DNA of 64,000 bases from contig JAFRLA010000012.1 in NCBI GenBank assembly GCA_017431465.1, positions 18,236-82,235 on the forward strand, given 5' to 3'. The DNA comes from Candidatus Saccharimonadota bacterium. GTDB taxonomy: Bacteria; Patescibacteriota; Saccharimonadia; Saccharimonadales; Saccharimonadaceae. Both the position numbers and the translations under genes were made by a program. Below the pieces are notes generated by a model. The model did not search any database. It had not been told where the DNA came from and was given only the letters and a program-made list of their open reading frames with translations. This document shows, one piece after another, positions 23,425-32,630 of the stretch (positions within the stretch are counted from its first letter, which is position 1; each line of letters begins with the position of its first letter).

Positions 23425-24468
23425 TTAAACGTGTCGGCATTTTCGCCGAATCGTTTCGATAATCTTCGTCTTCTGGTAGGCCATCGGGCGAATAATCAAA
23501 TCGTGCGCCGGCAAATATTTCAACTCAGAAACCCCAAATCCGCGCTTGAACTGCGAGACCCCGTAAAATCGGTGTTTCGTGTCGTCCTCCGCCACAATCC
23601 CCCAAAAACTATAGCGCTTAATTCCCCGCTCTCTCGCGTCGCGCATTGCCTGCATATGCAGTAACGGCGCACCCGAAAGTTTCGTCCCCAGTTCCGAAGA
23701 AACCCCATAATGGTACGAGGCTTCATTTCCGTAAAAAATCATAAAATTCTGCGCCAAAATCTCGCCCTCGTGCTTCGCGGTATAAAGCACCGCTTCCCCG
23801 TTCGGCGCGAAAGCTTGGAATTGCTTCGTTAAAAAGTCCTCCGAAAAACTCACAAAATCATGACGCTTCGCAGTCTGAAGCTGGATCTCATAAAAAGTAT
23901 GAATATCTTTGGGATCGGTCGAGGTCGTAACCTCAATATTATTTTTCGCGCCCTTTCTCAACGCCCGGCGCAACCGCTGACGCATCCCAGCCAAAATCTC
24001 ATCTTCCGACTTCGTCAAATCCAAAATCCCAGCATATTCTACCGAAAGATACATCGGCGCTTTTTTCAAACCCAAATCACGGAATAATTTCTGCGACTTA
24101 TCCGAAAGCTCTAACTGCGGTCGGACTCGCACAAACACACAGTCGTTTTTCTCACCCATAAAATGAATATCTTCAAACACCTTTCGGACTAACGCCTTTC
24201 GCGACCAATCCAGAATCGGTCCTCCGGCGATCGCCAAGTGTCGGCCCCGCTTCGCGTGCTCCACTACTCCGGCGTACGCCGCCACAATCTTCGCGCGCCG
24301 CCCCGCCCCCGGCTCCTCTAAAACGATCCGCCTAACAATCTCTAGCCCTCTCGCCTTATGAAACTCATAAAAATCCCAAGATTGCAAAAAATTCGCCTCC
24401 GGAAAACTCGTCACAAACTTGTCCCAAGCCTTTTTATCTGTCGCAGTCATAACTTTGTATTTAGCCAT
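23425..24468 (-). CDS. FemAB-family aminoacyl/peptidoglycan-bridge transferase (downstream copy)
   Basis: A 347-aa GNAT-fold transferase of the FemX/FemAB type, which moves an amino acid from aminoacyl-tRNA to the peptide stem of a peptidoglycan precursor. Family marks: NFLQSWDFYEFHKARG near the start, GGPILDW, VFVRVRPQL, MRQRLRRALRKG, then the second GNAT half with FMIFYGNEASYHYGVSSE, MQAMRDARERGIKRYSFWGI and GVSQFKRGFG. It lacks the coiled-coil arm of staphylococcal FemA. Start ATG 24468 has AAGAGGA upstream. Last gene of a five-gene operon; about one third identical by eye to the preceding gene. Confidence 0.88.
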   Translation of the reverse strand: MAKYKVMTATDKKAWDKFVTSFPEANFLQSWDFYEFHKARGLEIVRRIVLEEPGAGRRAKIVAAYAGVVEHAKRGRHLAIAGGPILDWSRKALVRKVFEDIHFMGEKNDCVFVRVRPQLELSDKSQKLFRDLGLKKAPMYLSVEYAGILDLTKSEDEILAGMRQRLRRALRKGAKNNIEVTTSTDPKDIHTFYEIQLQTAKRHDFVSFSEDFLTKQFQAFAPNGEAVLYTAKHEGEILAQNFMIFYGNEASYHYGVSSELGTKLSGAPLLHMQAMRDARERGIKRYSFWGIVAEDDTKHRFYGVSQFKRGFGVSELKYLPAHDLIIRPMAYQKTKIIETIRRKCRHV

Positions 24469-24487
24469 ATTTTCTCCTCTTTTACCC

Positions 24488-25453
24488 TTATAAATGACGT
24501 TTCTTTTTACGCGCCGTCTCTACTGCTAAATCTATAAGATATTTCGCGCGATTTATCACAATATCTTGCGCCGGGACAAACGCCACGCTTTCGCCTCCAA
24601 ATCCAGTTTTGAAAGTCGTTACACCAGCGTAGCGATGGTGCGGCTGATTTGGCGGCGCAATTCCCCAGAGGTTATAGCGCTTATATCCTTCCTTCTTCAA
24701 GTCACGCATCGCTTGCCATTGCAAAGCGTACGCACCCGGCATCCGCCGATTCAATTCCGTCGAAGCCGCCTCGAAATAATCCGCTTCGACGCCATGTTTC
24801 AAAATCAACCCATAAGCGATCGGCTCACCCTCCTCGGTCTTCGCTACATAAATCGTCGCATCTTTTCCAAACGCCTCCCTCTCCGCGAGCAGGTCTTCTA
24901 GCCTCGGCGGCACAAAATTCTGTCTCGCTGCCGTCTCTGCCTGAACCTGATGGAACTCCTTGTACAGCGCCTCAGAATTTCCGCTCGTGACCTTAATATT
25001 TTGCTTCATAGACCGCCTTACCTCATAACGCGTCTGCCTGCGCATATTCGCCAAAAGCTCATCTTCCGACTTTTCCAAATCAATCAGTACTGTATGTTCC
25101 GCAGCCAGATGCATCGGCGCAATTCGGCAGCCTTCTGCCTTCAAAATCTCCCGATTTTCCGGCGTATCAAACAGCTGCGGTCTTAGCCTTACGAAAACAC
25201 ACTCGTTTTCCTTTGCTACCTTCCGAATCTTCTCAAAAGTCTCCGAAATCATCTTTTTGTCTGCCCAATCAATCAGCGGCCCGCCCGGAATCTCTAAATA
25301 TCGCCCTCGCTTCGCATCTTTAACAAACATATAAACCTCCGTCCCGCCAATTTCCGCTTCAACAACTTTATTCCCGACCAGCGTATTCATCTTCGCCCAT
25401 TTTTCCGATTGCAAGAAATTCGCCATATCTTCAACATTATTCTTCTTCATCAA
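24488..25453 (-). CDS. FemAB-family transferase (upstream copy)
   Basis: A 321-aa paralogue of the next gene with the same two-GNAT layout: FLQSEKWAKM, GGPLIDW, VFVRLRPQL, MRRQTRYEVRRSMKQ, YGLILKHGVEADYFEAASTELNRRMPGAYALQWQAMRDLKKEGYKRYNLWGI and GVTTFKTGFGG. A pair of such enzymes commonly adds successive residues of a peptide bridge. The start is uncertain: TTG 25453, ATG 25450 or ATG 25429; all overlap or abut the end of the aminotransferase gene (stop at 25437), showing co-translation. Confidence 0.87.
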   Translation of the reverse strand: MMKKNNVEDMANFLQSEKWAKMNTLVGNKVVEAEIGGTEVYMFVKDAKRGRYLEIPGGPLIDWADKKMISETFEKIRKVAKENECVFVRLRPQLFDTPENREILKAEGCRIAPMHLAAEHTVLIDLEKSEDELLANMRRQTRYEVRRSMKQNIKVTSGNSEALYKEFHQVQAETAARQNFVPPRLEDLLAEREAFGKDATIYVAKTEEGEPIAYGLILKHGVEADYFEAASTELNRRMPGAYALQWQAMRDLKKEGYKRYNLWGIAPPNQPHHRYAGVTTFKTGFGGESVAFVPAQDIVINRAKYLIDLAVETARKKKRHL

Positions 25454-26549
25454 CTTGGTACTCCTTAATTAACTTATACGCCGCCGTTAAATCTGCCTTT
25501 TTCATTCCTGTCGGAACGTTAATAATTTCCTTCGCCGCCTTCGTCGCTACCGGACAAGCCTTCTCATCAAAATGCATTTTCTTGTAATATCGCGCCGGCG
25601 AAATCGGCACCTCATACCAAATTTCGTCGAACATATACCCAACTTTCTTCAACCGCTTTAAAAGCTCCTCGCGATCTTCGACATAGTAAAAATCTCTCAG
25701 CGGCTTTCGTCCGTTCTTTGGCAATTTTCGCATTTTCTCTAACGCCAATTTCGCCTGCCAATGAGTCATTCGCGTAGTCGTCGAGAGTCGCGAATCCGCC
25801 GAACGCTGAATACAACCGAGTTTAAGTAACACTCCCGTCAAAATTCTACCTAGCCCAAGATACGAAAATGTCCGAATCATTCGCCCATGGAACGGATACC
25901 ATCGATCCGCTAAAGTCTCCGAGAAAAACGGCTTCTTTTCTGGCTGTTTTATTTTCGGATCATCCTCGTCATTAAAGATCACCGCCCCACCCGAAATCGT
26001 ATCTACTGATTTTCCCTTCCCAAAGGACAACGCTGCTGCTCGACCAACCGTACCCACTTCGCGTCCATCCGGGTAACGCACTCCCGTACAATGCGCCAAA
26101 TCCTCGATCAAAACTAAGTCTAGTTTTTCGCAGATCATCTCGATCTCTTCAATATCTACCGGCCGACCTAATGTATTCTGGACAATTACCGCCTTTACGC
26201 CCTTATGGTCTTTTAAAACTCTCAGAAGCTCTTGCGCGCCAAAATTCAAATCCTCTCTCTGGACATCCACATAAACCGGCGTACACTTCGCCGCTCTTAC
26301 CGCCTGAACCACTGCACAGCAAGTAAATCCCGTGACGACCACTTCTGATTTTTCCGGAACTAAATTCCTCAGCGCCACCGCAAGCGCCGAACGTCCGTTA
26401 TGGTACAAAGCCACATGATCCACTGTTGTACCGTAATGCGCTGCAAGATACGCTCTCAACTCGTCCGAGTCTTTTTTCGTGCCAAACGCGAAAGTATGTC
26501 TTAAAATATCCGCGCCCTTATAATTAGCGGCCCGCCCTAGAAAATACAT
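25437..26549 (-). CDS. DegT/DnrJ/EryC1-type PLP-dependent aminotransferase
   Basis: A 370-aa fold-type I enzyme of the sugar-aminotransferase family. Visible: LYHNGRSALAVALRNL, VVVTGFTCCAVVQAVRAAKCTPVYVDV, VIVQNTLGRPVDIEEI, LIEDLAHCTG and the PLP-lysine region ALSFGKGKSVDTISGGAVIFND. It would transfer an amino group to a nucleotide-linked keto-sugar or a related substrate. Being between an alpha/beta hydrolase and two Fem-type transferases, it may instead prepare an unusual amino group for the envelope. It has AAAGGA upstream of ATG, and its start overlaps the previous stop (TAATG). Confidence 0.85.
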   Translation of the reverse strand: MYFLGRAANYKGADILRHTFAFGTKKDSDELRAYLAAHYGTTVDHVALYHNGRSALAVALRNLVPEKSEVVVTGFTCCAVVQAVRAAKCTPVYVDVQREDLNFGAQELLRVLKDHKGVKAVIVQNTLGRPVDIEEIEMICEKLDLVLIEDLAHCTGVRYPDGREVGTVGRAAALSFGKGKSVDTISGGAVIFNDEDDPKIKQPEKKPFFSETLADRWYPFHGRMIRTFSYLGLGRILTGVLLKLGCIQRSADSRLSTTTRMTHWQAKLALEKMRKLPKNGRKPLRDFYYVEDREELLKRLKKVGYMFDEIWYEVPISPARYYKKMHFDEKACPVATKAAKEIINVPTGMKKADLTAAYKLIKEYQVDEEE

Positions 26550-27229
26550 TATTCAATTCCTTTCATTGTTGACCCAATCGCTCGTGCCAAACCTGCTGGG
26601 TCTGAAATATAAGGCGCATGAGTCCAGTTCTCGTAAAACTTCAGCTCGCTGTCTTTGATTAATTCATGCAACTTCTCCGCTTGGTGTGGCGGCGTAATCG
26701 TGTCTGCCTTCCCCCAGAGAATCGTCGTCGGCGTAGTTACTAGCTCCGGCTTCAATTTCTTGTCGCTCGTCAACATATTCGTCAGCGTCTTCTTCATATT
26801 TTCCGGAGCTCTGTCATAATCCGACGCCCCAAGCAGTTTATGATAAACTTTTCGAAACAGTTTCACTCTCTTTAGCGGCGCAAAAGTCTTCGAAACCTTG
26901 CGCGCCGCATCGCGCTTCTTCGACTCCTCATAAATTCCAGCAGAATCTAGCAAAATCAAATGCTTCAGTTTCTCTGGTTTTTCCGACAATAAATTCAGCA
27001 GAATCCTGCCACCATTGCTATGCCCTAGCGCTACCGCGCCGTCTGGAATATTCTTGTTTGCCCAAGCCACATAATCTTCGATTGTCCAAACTTTTCGGCT
27101 ATTCGTCGTCAGCCCCGGGACATTCAACATTTTTACCGTAATCCCCTGCTCCCGCAATAGTTTTATCGTCTTCTTCCAAGGCTCGGTCGTATAAGTCCAA
27201 CCGTGAATAATATATAGTGTCTTTGCCAT
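26549..27229 (-). CDS. Alpha/beta hydrolase
   Basis: A 226-aa hydrolase with an intact triad: nucleophile Ser in ALGHSNGGRIL (GxSxG), Asp in ILWGKADTITPP and His in ENWTHAPYISDP. The N-terminal YIIHGWTYTTEPW holds the oxyanion loop. No signal peptide. The substrate could be an ester or amide of an envelope intermediate, or a thioester in an editing role; the sequence alone does not decide. One-base overlaps with both neighbours show tight coupling in the five-gene operon. Confidence 0.88.
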   Translation of the reverse strand: MAKTLYIIHGWTYTTEPWKKTIKLLREQGITVKMLNVPGLTTNSRKVWTIEDYVAWANKNIPDGAVALGHSNGGRILLNLLSEKPEKLKHLILLDSAGIYEESKKRDAARKVSKTFAPLKRVKLFRKVYHKLLGASDYDRAPENMKKTLTNMLTSDKKLKPELVTTPTTILWGKADTITPPHQAEKLHELIKDSELKFYENWTHAPYISDPAGLARAIGSTMKGIE

Positions 27230-28518
27230 TAATTCAATCCATTCCTTTCTCGGCGTTTCTCGGCCGCCACTTCTCGGCGCGGTAACTTCTCTGCGTCTTT
27301 CGGATCAGCCAACAATTTCTCGATTACCCACTCTAAATACTGACTGCCCTTAAATACTAGCGTTTCCTGGCCGGTCGCGTGTTTCTCAATATACATCAGC
27401 GCCGACTTCGCATCGTCCACCGCTACGTAATTTACACCCAGCTGTTTCAATCTCGGCGCAGTATATTTTTTCGTCCGTCGCCCGACCGTAATCACCTGCT
27501 CCGACTTCGTCGCCGCGATTAGATCCGCCAATTTCTCATGCTCTTCTTTCTCAATCGAACCCTGCTCGACCATATCGCCAATAACTAACCATTTATGTCG
27601 CGTATGCAAATGTTTTGCCATCTCCAAAACCGATCGCATACTAATCAAATGCGCATTATAACTGCTGTCTATAATCTTCAGCCCGTTCTTCCCCTCAAAG
27701 AAGCTATTCCGCCCCGGCGGCATCTCCAAATCCGAAAAATCAGTTTTTAGCGAAACTTTTAGATATTTGCTTAATTTTTCCAGCATTACTAGCTGAATCG
27801 CAATGTCTTTTGGCATTGGGTCTTCGAAATGGAAAGTGTTTCCATTAACAATGAAATCTGCGTGATTCGGATAAACTGAATAGGCCGCCAAATCCGACTT
27901 ATAGCACGCGACGATTTCTGCTTTCGTCAAATGCTTTTTCTTGATCTTATCTGTAGATTTTACCATCAGTGGAATATCGCCATCAATAAAAATTTTCTTC
28001 TTCGTATATTGTGGCAACATCGCAAATTCATGCGTAATTGCCTTATCCAGATTTTCAAAAGTCCCGTCTTTTACCTGGCCCTCAAACTGAATCGCATGCG
28101 ATCGGCCTAGAGATAGCCAAAGCGTAACTTCTGGGCGCAACCATTTCGCCAAAAATTCAGTTTCGTGCGGCCGTTCACCATCAATCTCTACGATGTAAAA
28201 TTTCTCGGTCCTTTTATAGAAAATCGAGCGAATCGGCACCATTAAAATCAAATAAACCCAGCGTAATTTACTCCCCGTAATGCCTCTAAGTCCTACTAAA
28301 TCGAACGCGATCCCAAACGCCGAGTTCGCATCGTGAGAATAATGCGCTTTTTCGCCCAGCTCGGACTCTAGGAGATGCAGCATCGTAGTCTTCCCTACCG
28401 AACCAGTGATCGCAATTACGCGCGGATTCCAGCGTTTAAAAGCAAAATTCGCAAAAAACCGAAAATACGCCGCGGCGATAAAATAAAAACGCTTCTTCAG
28501 TTTCGCAGTTAATGTCAT
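27229..28518 (-). CDS. Mur-ligase-family enzyme with N-terminal membrane-associated segment
   Basis: A 429-aa ATP-dependent amide ligase. P-loop AITGSVGKTTML is at about residues 36-47, HANSAFG carries the middle-domain substrate loop, and EIDGERPHETEFLAKWLRPEV and LWLSLGRSHAIQFEGQVKDG follow. The C-terminal domain has RNSFFEGKNGLKIIDSSYNAHLISMRSVLE, close to MurF. The usual MurF N-terminal UDP-binding domain is replaced by a short hydrophobic segment (FYFIAAAYFRFFANFAF), so the substrate is probably not a soluble UDP precursor. PgsB/CapB polyglutamate synthase is an alternative relative. First gene of the operon; TATACT lies six bases before ATG. Confidence 0.82.
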   Translation of the reverse strand: MTLTAKLKKRFYFIAAAYFRFFANFAFKRWNPRVIAITGSVGKTTMLHLLESELGEKAHYSHDANSAFGIAFDLVGLRGITGSKLRWVYLILMVPIRSIFYKRTEKFYIVEIDGERPHETEFLAKWLRPEVTLWLSLGRSHAIQFEGQVKDGTFENLDKAITHEFAMLPQYTKKKIFIDGDIPLMVKSTDKIKKKHLTKAEIVACYKSDLAAYSVYPNHADFIVNGNTFHFEDPMPKDIAIQLVMLEKLSKYLKVSLKTDFSDLEMPPGRNSFFEGKNGLKIIDSSYNAHLISMRSVLEMAKHLHTRHKWLVIGDMVEQGSIEKEEHEKLADLIAATKSEQVITVGRRTKKYTAPRLKQLGVNYVAVDDAKSALMYIEKHATGQETLVFKGSQYLEWVIEKLLADPKDAEKLPRREVAAEKRRERNGLN

Positions 28519-28552
28519 ATATCTAGTATATCATATTATTAGCGTTTTGGCG

Positions 28553-30028
28553 CTACTTATCCTTAGGGCTAGCCACAAGTAATCGCCGCAAAAAATCCTC
28601 TGCATCTGCTTGATCCATCAGCCGAGTTTGGAAACTCGCATCATAAACCGTCGGTGAAATTCGCGTTTGGATCAGTTTGCCATTCTGGAAATAGTGAGTC
28701 AAAACTAGACTTCTGGTCGTTCCTGGCCAAGCAATTTGATCAAAAAACAAATTACCAAGACCATAGTAAATCGGTTTTCCCCTATAGAGTTCGTAAGTCT
28801 GCGGCTGATGCGCCGAAGTCCCTACGACCAAATCCGCCCCAAGATCGACTAGATGTCGGAAAAAATTCGCCTGATTCTCAATCGGTGCATCACATGACGG
28901 CATCTCCGTCCCCCGCGTTGGATAACTATAGCATTCGAAGAATTGGACATCGACGATTACGAAATCCCCGTTCTCTTTCGCCGTCGCAATCTGCTTTTTA
29001 ACGGTTTCTTCATCGTAAATATTCGCTCCCGGCTTGTCGCCAACCGCCCCCTGGCCATTTGCCTTCGTAGACGTCGAATTATTTATTCCAATCCAGGTAA
29101 TTTTCGTTCCCTTTTGATCAATTTCTAGTGGCTTTCTCGCTTTTTCCTCATTTTCGCCGCCGCCAAAAATTTTCAACCCCGCGTCTTTGTAGGTTTTAAT
29201 CGTCGCAAGATTCGCTGCCGTTGCCCAATCATTGTTATGATTCCCTGTCAGCTCCACAATATCCGTGCCGATCGCTTTTATCGTCTCTATCATCCGCGGA
29301 TCCGCGCAGAGCGTCGTCGTCGCTGAATCAGTTCTACAATTATCTGCAAAAGAAACTTCATTCGAAATATGCGTAAGATCCGTTTTCGCCAAAAAATCCT
29401 TTATTTTCTCCGCAAAGTACGCCCCATCTCCAGTCTCATTTAATTTCGCCTGCAATTTTCGAGTCAAAGCCGTTACGCCAGTTTGATTTATCGTCAGAGT
29501 TCCAGCCTTTCCTGTAAATTTTGGCATTTTTTCGCGCAATTTCGCCACAATCTCGCTAATTTCTTCATTCTCTTTATCAATCGTAATTATTCGATATTTC
29601 GCACCATTTTTAAAATCGTCTAAATAATACTCCCCGTCCACCGCAAGCAATTTTTTCTCCGGCGTAAGTTCGTTTATCGAGATTAGTGTCGCATCCGACG
29701 CTGGATCTAGCGCCGAAAATTCACTCCCCGAAATACCTGTTTTTTCGCTAGTAAAATCCGTAACCGGCACTAAAATATCCGCTAGGATCTCCGTATTTTC
29801 TGCTATCGGCGCCGTATCACTATATTTTGCGTCAATCGTAAAATCCTCTGAAAACTTTTGCCCCTCCGGCACAATTTCGCTAATCCATGCTTTCTCCTGC
29901 TCAGTTAAATTTTCGCCATAAATTAGCTCGCCATTTTTGACTTCCTTACTAAGCATTAAGGCTAAAAATCCACCGCCAACCGCCAAGACAAAAATCAGTC
30001 CCAAAATTACGATTTTCGATCTCCTCAT
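28553..30028 (-). CDS. CapA-like (PgsA/poly-gamma-glutamate capsule) membrane-anchored protein
   Basis: A 491-aa protein with an N-terminal anchor (residues 5-25), a leading domain of about 200 residues and a CapA calcineurin-like domain: ISNEVSFADNC, IVELTGNHNNDWATAA, KTYKDAGLKIFGGGENEEKARKPL, VDVQFFECYSYPT, LVVGTSAHQPQTYELYRGKPIYYGLGNLFFDQ. CapA proteins attach or export poly-gamma-glutamate, or act as phosphoesterases. It ends 34 bases before the Mur-ligase gene, so the two may work together. Leaderless: TATAAT is six bases before ATG, only 37 bases from the divergent GH97 start. Confidence 0.85.
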   Translation of the reverse strand: MRRSKIVILGLIFVLAVGGGFLALMLSKEVKNGELIYGENLTEQEKAWISEIVPEGQKFSEDFTIDAKYSDTAPIAENTEILADILVPVTDFTSEKTGISGSEFSALDPASDATLISINELTPEKKLLAVDGEYYLDDFKNGAKYRIITIDKENEEISEIVAKLREKMPKFTGKAGTLTINQTGVTALTRKLQAKLNETGDGAYFAEKIKDFLAKTDLTHISNEVSFADNCRTDSATTTLCADPRMIETIKAIGTDIVELTGNHNNDWATAANLATIKTYKDAGLKIFGGGENEEKARKPLEIDQKGTKITWIGINNSTSTKANGQGAVGDKPGANIYDEETVKKQIATAKENGDFVIVDVQFFECYSYPTRGTEMPSCDAPIENQANFFRHLVDLGADLVVGTSAHQPQTYELYRGKPIYYGLGNLFFDQIAWPGTTRSLVLTHYFQNGKLIQTRISPTVYDASFQTRLMDQADAEDFLRRLLVASPKDK

Positions 30029-30065
30029 GCCTTAATTATAGCACTTTTTATGGTATTATTAATAT

Positions 30066-32060
30066 ATGGGATTCTTCTCATGGTTAAAACGATTATTCTT
30101 ATGGCATAAAAAACCATTACTAGAATACGAACACGAGATATTTTCCCCCGACAATCGTATTGGTCTGAAGATTCAGCTAAAAGGTGGGCAAGTTTTTTAT
30201 AGCGTTAAAAAAGACGGCAAATTATTAGTTGACGACTCGGCGCTAGGGCTAGCCTTGCGCAGCGAGAAGCCGATTTTAAAAAATCTCAGCCTAGTTCGCG
30301 CCCGCGAAAAAGAGTTCGATGAGACTTGGGAAACAGTTTGGGGCGAGGCTAAAATCATCAGAAATCATTACCGCGAAATTACTCTCTATATTTCCGAAAC
30401 TACCGCTGAAAAACGACTCCTAACTGTTCGTTTTCGCGCTTTTAATGATGGCGTTGCTTTCCGCTACGAAATTCCGCCACAACCCGCTTTCCAAAATCTG
30501 ACGATCTCCGAAGAACTCAGCGAGTTTAAAATCGATAATAATTCTATCGCTTGGCACATTCCAGCTTACCAGCCTGATCGTTATGAATACAATTACACGC
30601 CCAGCCCAGTTTACGAGTTGACTCATTCCGTCCACACTCCGCTGACTATCGAAACTCCGACCGGACATTTTCTTTCGCTCCACGAAGCGGCGCTTTACAA
30701 TTACGGCTCGATGACCCTAAGACTTAATCGCAACCACGCGCTCATGTCCGACATTACGCCGCTCTCCGACGGCATGAAAGCCTATGTCGAATTACCTTTC
30801 AACACGCCTTGGCGCGTAATTATGATCGCAGACACGGCGATGGATTTAACCGTCAACCGGATGCTCTTAAATCTCAACGACCCGCCACGCGAAGACTTTT
30901 CTTGGGTGAAGCCCCTGAAGTTCATGGGGATTTGGTGGGCTATGTTTGTCGGCGAATGGACTTGGGCTCCCGGCGAACGCCACGGCGCTACTACCGCCCA
31001 TGCCAAAGAATATATCGACGCTTGTAATCGCCTCGGGATCGACGGCCTCTTGATCGAGGGCTGGAATAACGGCTGGGAAGGCGATTGGCTCCAAAACGGC
31101 AATACTACTAACTTTACCCAGCCGATGGATGATTTCGATATGGATACAGTCTCTGAATACGCTAAAAAATGCGGCGTCTCCCTCGTCGGACATCATGAGA
31201 CAGTCGGCTTTATCGATAACTACGAAAGACAGCTCGAAGAAGCCTACCAATATTACGCCAATCACGGCGTTCACTATATCAAACCTGGTTACGCCGGCTC
31301 AATGATGACTATCCAAGGTCGCAAAGAATATCATCACTCTCAAATCGGCGTTCTCCACTATCAAAAAACCGTTGAACTTGCCGCCAAGTACCACATCTGT
31401 CTCGACATTCATGAGCCGATTAAAGGTACTGGGATCGAGCGCACTTTCCCTAACCTACTCACGCGCGAAGGCGCTCGCGGTCAAGAGTACGAGGGCGGGG
31501 CTTTAAGTCCGTCCCATACCACAATTATTCCCTTTACCAGATTGCTTTCCGGCGGCATGGATTATACTAGTGGGATTTTCGACGTTACTAATTTTACTAA
31601 ACGCATCGCCACTACTCTCGCTCGTCAACTCGCTTATTACGTCACAATTTTCTCCGCAATGCAGATGGCCGCAGATCGCCCACGCTTCTATGAAAAAGAA
31701 TTCCCCGCAGCCTATAAATTCATTCGCGACGTGCCCGTTTCTTGGGAAGAGACCGTGCCTCTACTTGGGCGCATTGGTGAATATTATGTCGTAGCACGCA
31801 AAGAGCGCGACGGCGAAGACTGGTTCATCGGCGGCGTAACGAACGAAGACGCTAGGCGCGTACGCCTAAACCTAAACTTTCTCGATGATGGCGTGAGTTA
31901 CGAAGCTGAAATTTATCGCGACGGCGATACTGCCCATTACCGCGACAACCAACTCGCCATTATGATCGAAACTCGCAAGGTCTCTAAGCGCGATTTCCTA
32001 GATATTTGGATGGCTGCTGGCGGCGGCTTTGCAGTCCGGCTTAAACGACTTCAGCCGTAA
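30066..32060 (+). CDS. Glycoside hydrolase family 97
   Basis: A 664-aa enzyme of the SusB type, which removes alpha-glucose or alpha-galactose residues. An N-terminal beta-sandwich (about residues 20-265), a TIM barrel (WVKPLKFMGIWWAMFVGEWTW.., GIDGLLIEGWNNGWEGDW) and a C-terminal beta domain can be traced. The family segment IHEPIKGTGIERTFPNLLTREGARGQEYEGG is well kept and carries catalytic carboxylates. No signal peptide is seen (MGFFSWLKRLFLWHKK is basic and amphipathic), so it may be cytoplasmic or membrane associated. The only + strand gene between 23.4 and 51.8 kb; GH97 is chiefly known from Bacteroidetes, so transfer is possible. TATTAT is six bases before ATG. Confidence 0.9.
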   Translation: MGFFSWLKRLFLWHKKPLLEYEHEIFSPDNRIGLKIQLKGGQVFYSVKKDGKLLVDDSALGLALRSEKPILKNLSLVRAREKEFDETWETVWGEAKIIRNHYREITLYISETTAEKRLLTVRFRAFNDGVAFRYEIPPQPAFQNLTISEELSEFKIDNNSIAWHIPAYQPDRYEYNYTPSPVYELTHSVHTPLTIETPTGHFLSLHEAALYNYGSMTLRLNRNHALMSDITPLSDGMKAYVELPFNTPWRVIMIADTAMDLTVNRMLLNLNDPPREDFSWVKPLKFMGIWWAMFVGEWTWAPGERHGATTAHAKEYIDACNRLGIDGLLIEGWNNGWEGDWLQNGNTTNFTQPMDDFDMDTVSEYAKKCGVSLVGHHETVGFIDNYERQLEEAYQYYANHGVHYIKPGYAGSMMTIQGRKEYHHSQIGVLHYQKTVELAAKYHICLDIHEPIKGTGIERTFPNLLTREGARGQEYEGGALSPSHTTIIPFTRLLSGGMDYTSGIFDVTNFTKRIATTLARQLAYYVTIFSAMQMAADRPRFYEKEFPAAYKFIRDVPVSWEETVPLLGRIGEYYVVARKERDGEDWFIGGVTNEDARRVRLNLNFLDDGVSYEAEIYRDGDTAHYRDNQLAIMIETRKVSKRDFLDIWMAAGGGFAVRLKRLQP

Positions 32061-32586
32061 CGATCAAGCGATGAGAATAATCATCATTCCCAAGAGCTTC
32101 GCCCGAGCAAGTCATTAAAATCACCGTATCAATTTCTTCTGACTTAAGAATATTGGTCATCGAAATCTCAGACTTTTTGCGCACTTCGATATTTACAATC
32201 CGATAAGAGTGGTCATTATAATCTATGACATCCCCAAATTTAACATTCTTCAGGTTCTCAAAAACCGTCGACGAATGGCCAAACAAAAATGTCTTATTTT
32301 CATGCTCCGAGAAACTTCCTGCAATTTTGTCCGGCACATCCAGAGTATGGTTCTCCAGGCGCACTTTTTCAACTGGCGTAGACAAACCAATGCTATTTAT
32401 AATTAATTGACCCGCTAAATTCTCTGAAGATGCAGCCACAATCTCCTCAGAAGCTGAGGACTGGCTTGGTTGCAAGCCAATGATAACGTATCCAGCAAAA
32501 AACAGAAAATACAACGCCGCAACCAAAATCTTGGTCCGCCGTCGCGGATGAATGCCAAAACCTTCCTCCAATATGACACTTCCCAT
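32041..32586 (-). CDS. Sortase
   Basis: A 181-aa transpeptidase that anchors surface proteins or builds pili. An N-terminal membrane segment (residues 19-38) is followed by the sortase barrel: LIINSIGLSTPVEKV, the catalytic His in FLFGHSS, the Cys in VILMTCSG and the Arg in YSHRLIV. The class cannot be fixed from sequence alone. It is the last gene of the dcw cluster and its end overlaps the end of the convergent GH97 gene by 20 bases. No LPxTG-bearing substrate is evident in the window. Confidence 0.88.
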   Translation of the reverse strand: MGSVILEEGFGIHPRRRTKILVAALYFLFFAGYVIIGLQPSQSSASEEIVAASSENLAGQLIINSIGLSTPVEKVRLENHTLDVPDKIAGSFSEHENKTFLFGHSSTVFENLKNVKFGDVIDYNDHSYRIVNIEVRKKSEISMTNILKSEEIDTVILMTCSGEALGNDDYSHRLIVTAEVV

Positions 32587-32630
32587 TTATGCTTATATTA
32601 TAGCATAAGCGAAAGTAAAATTACAATAAA

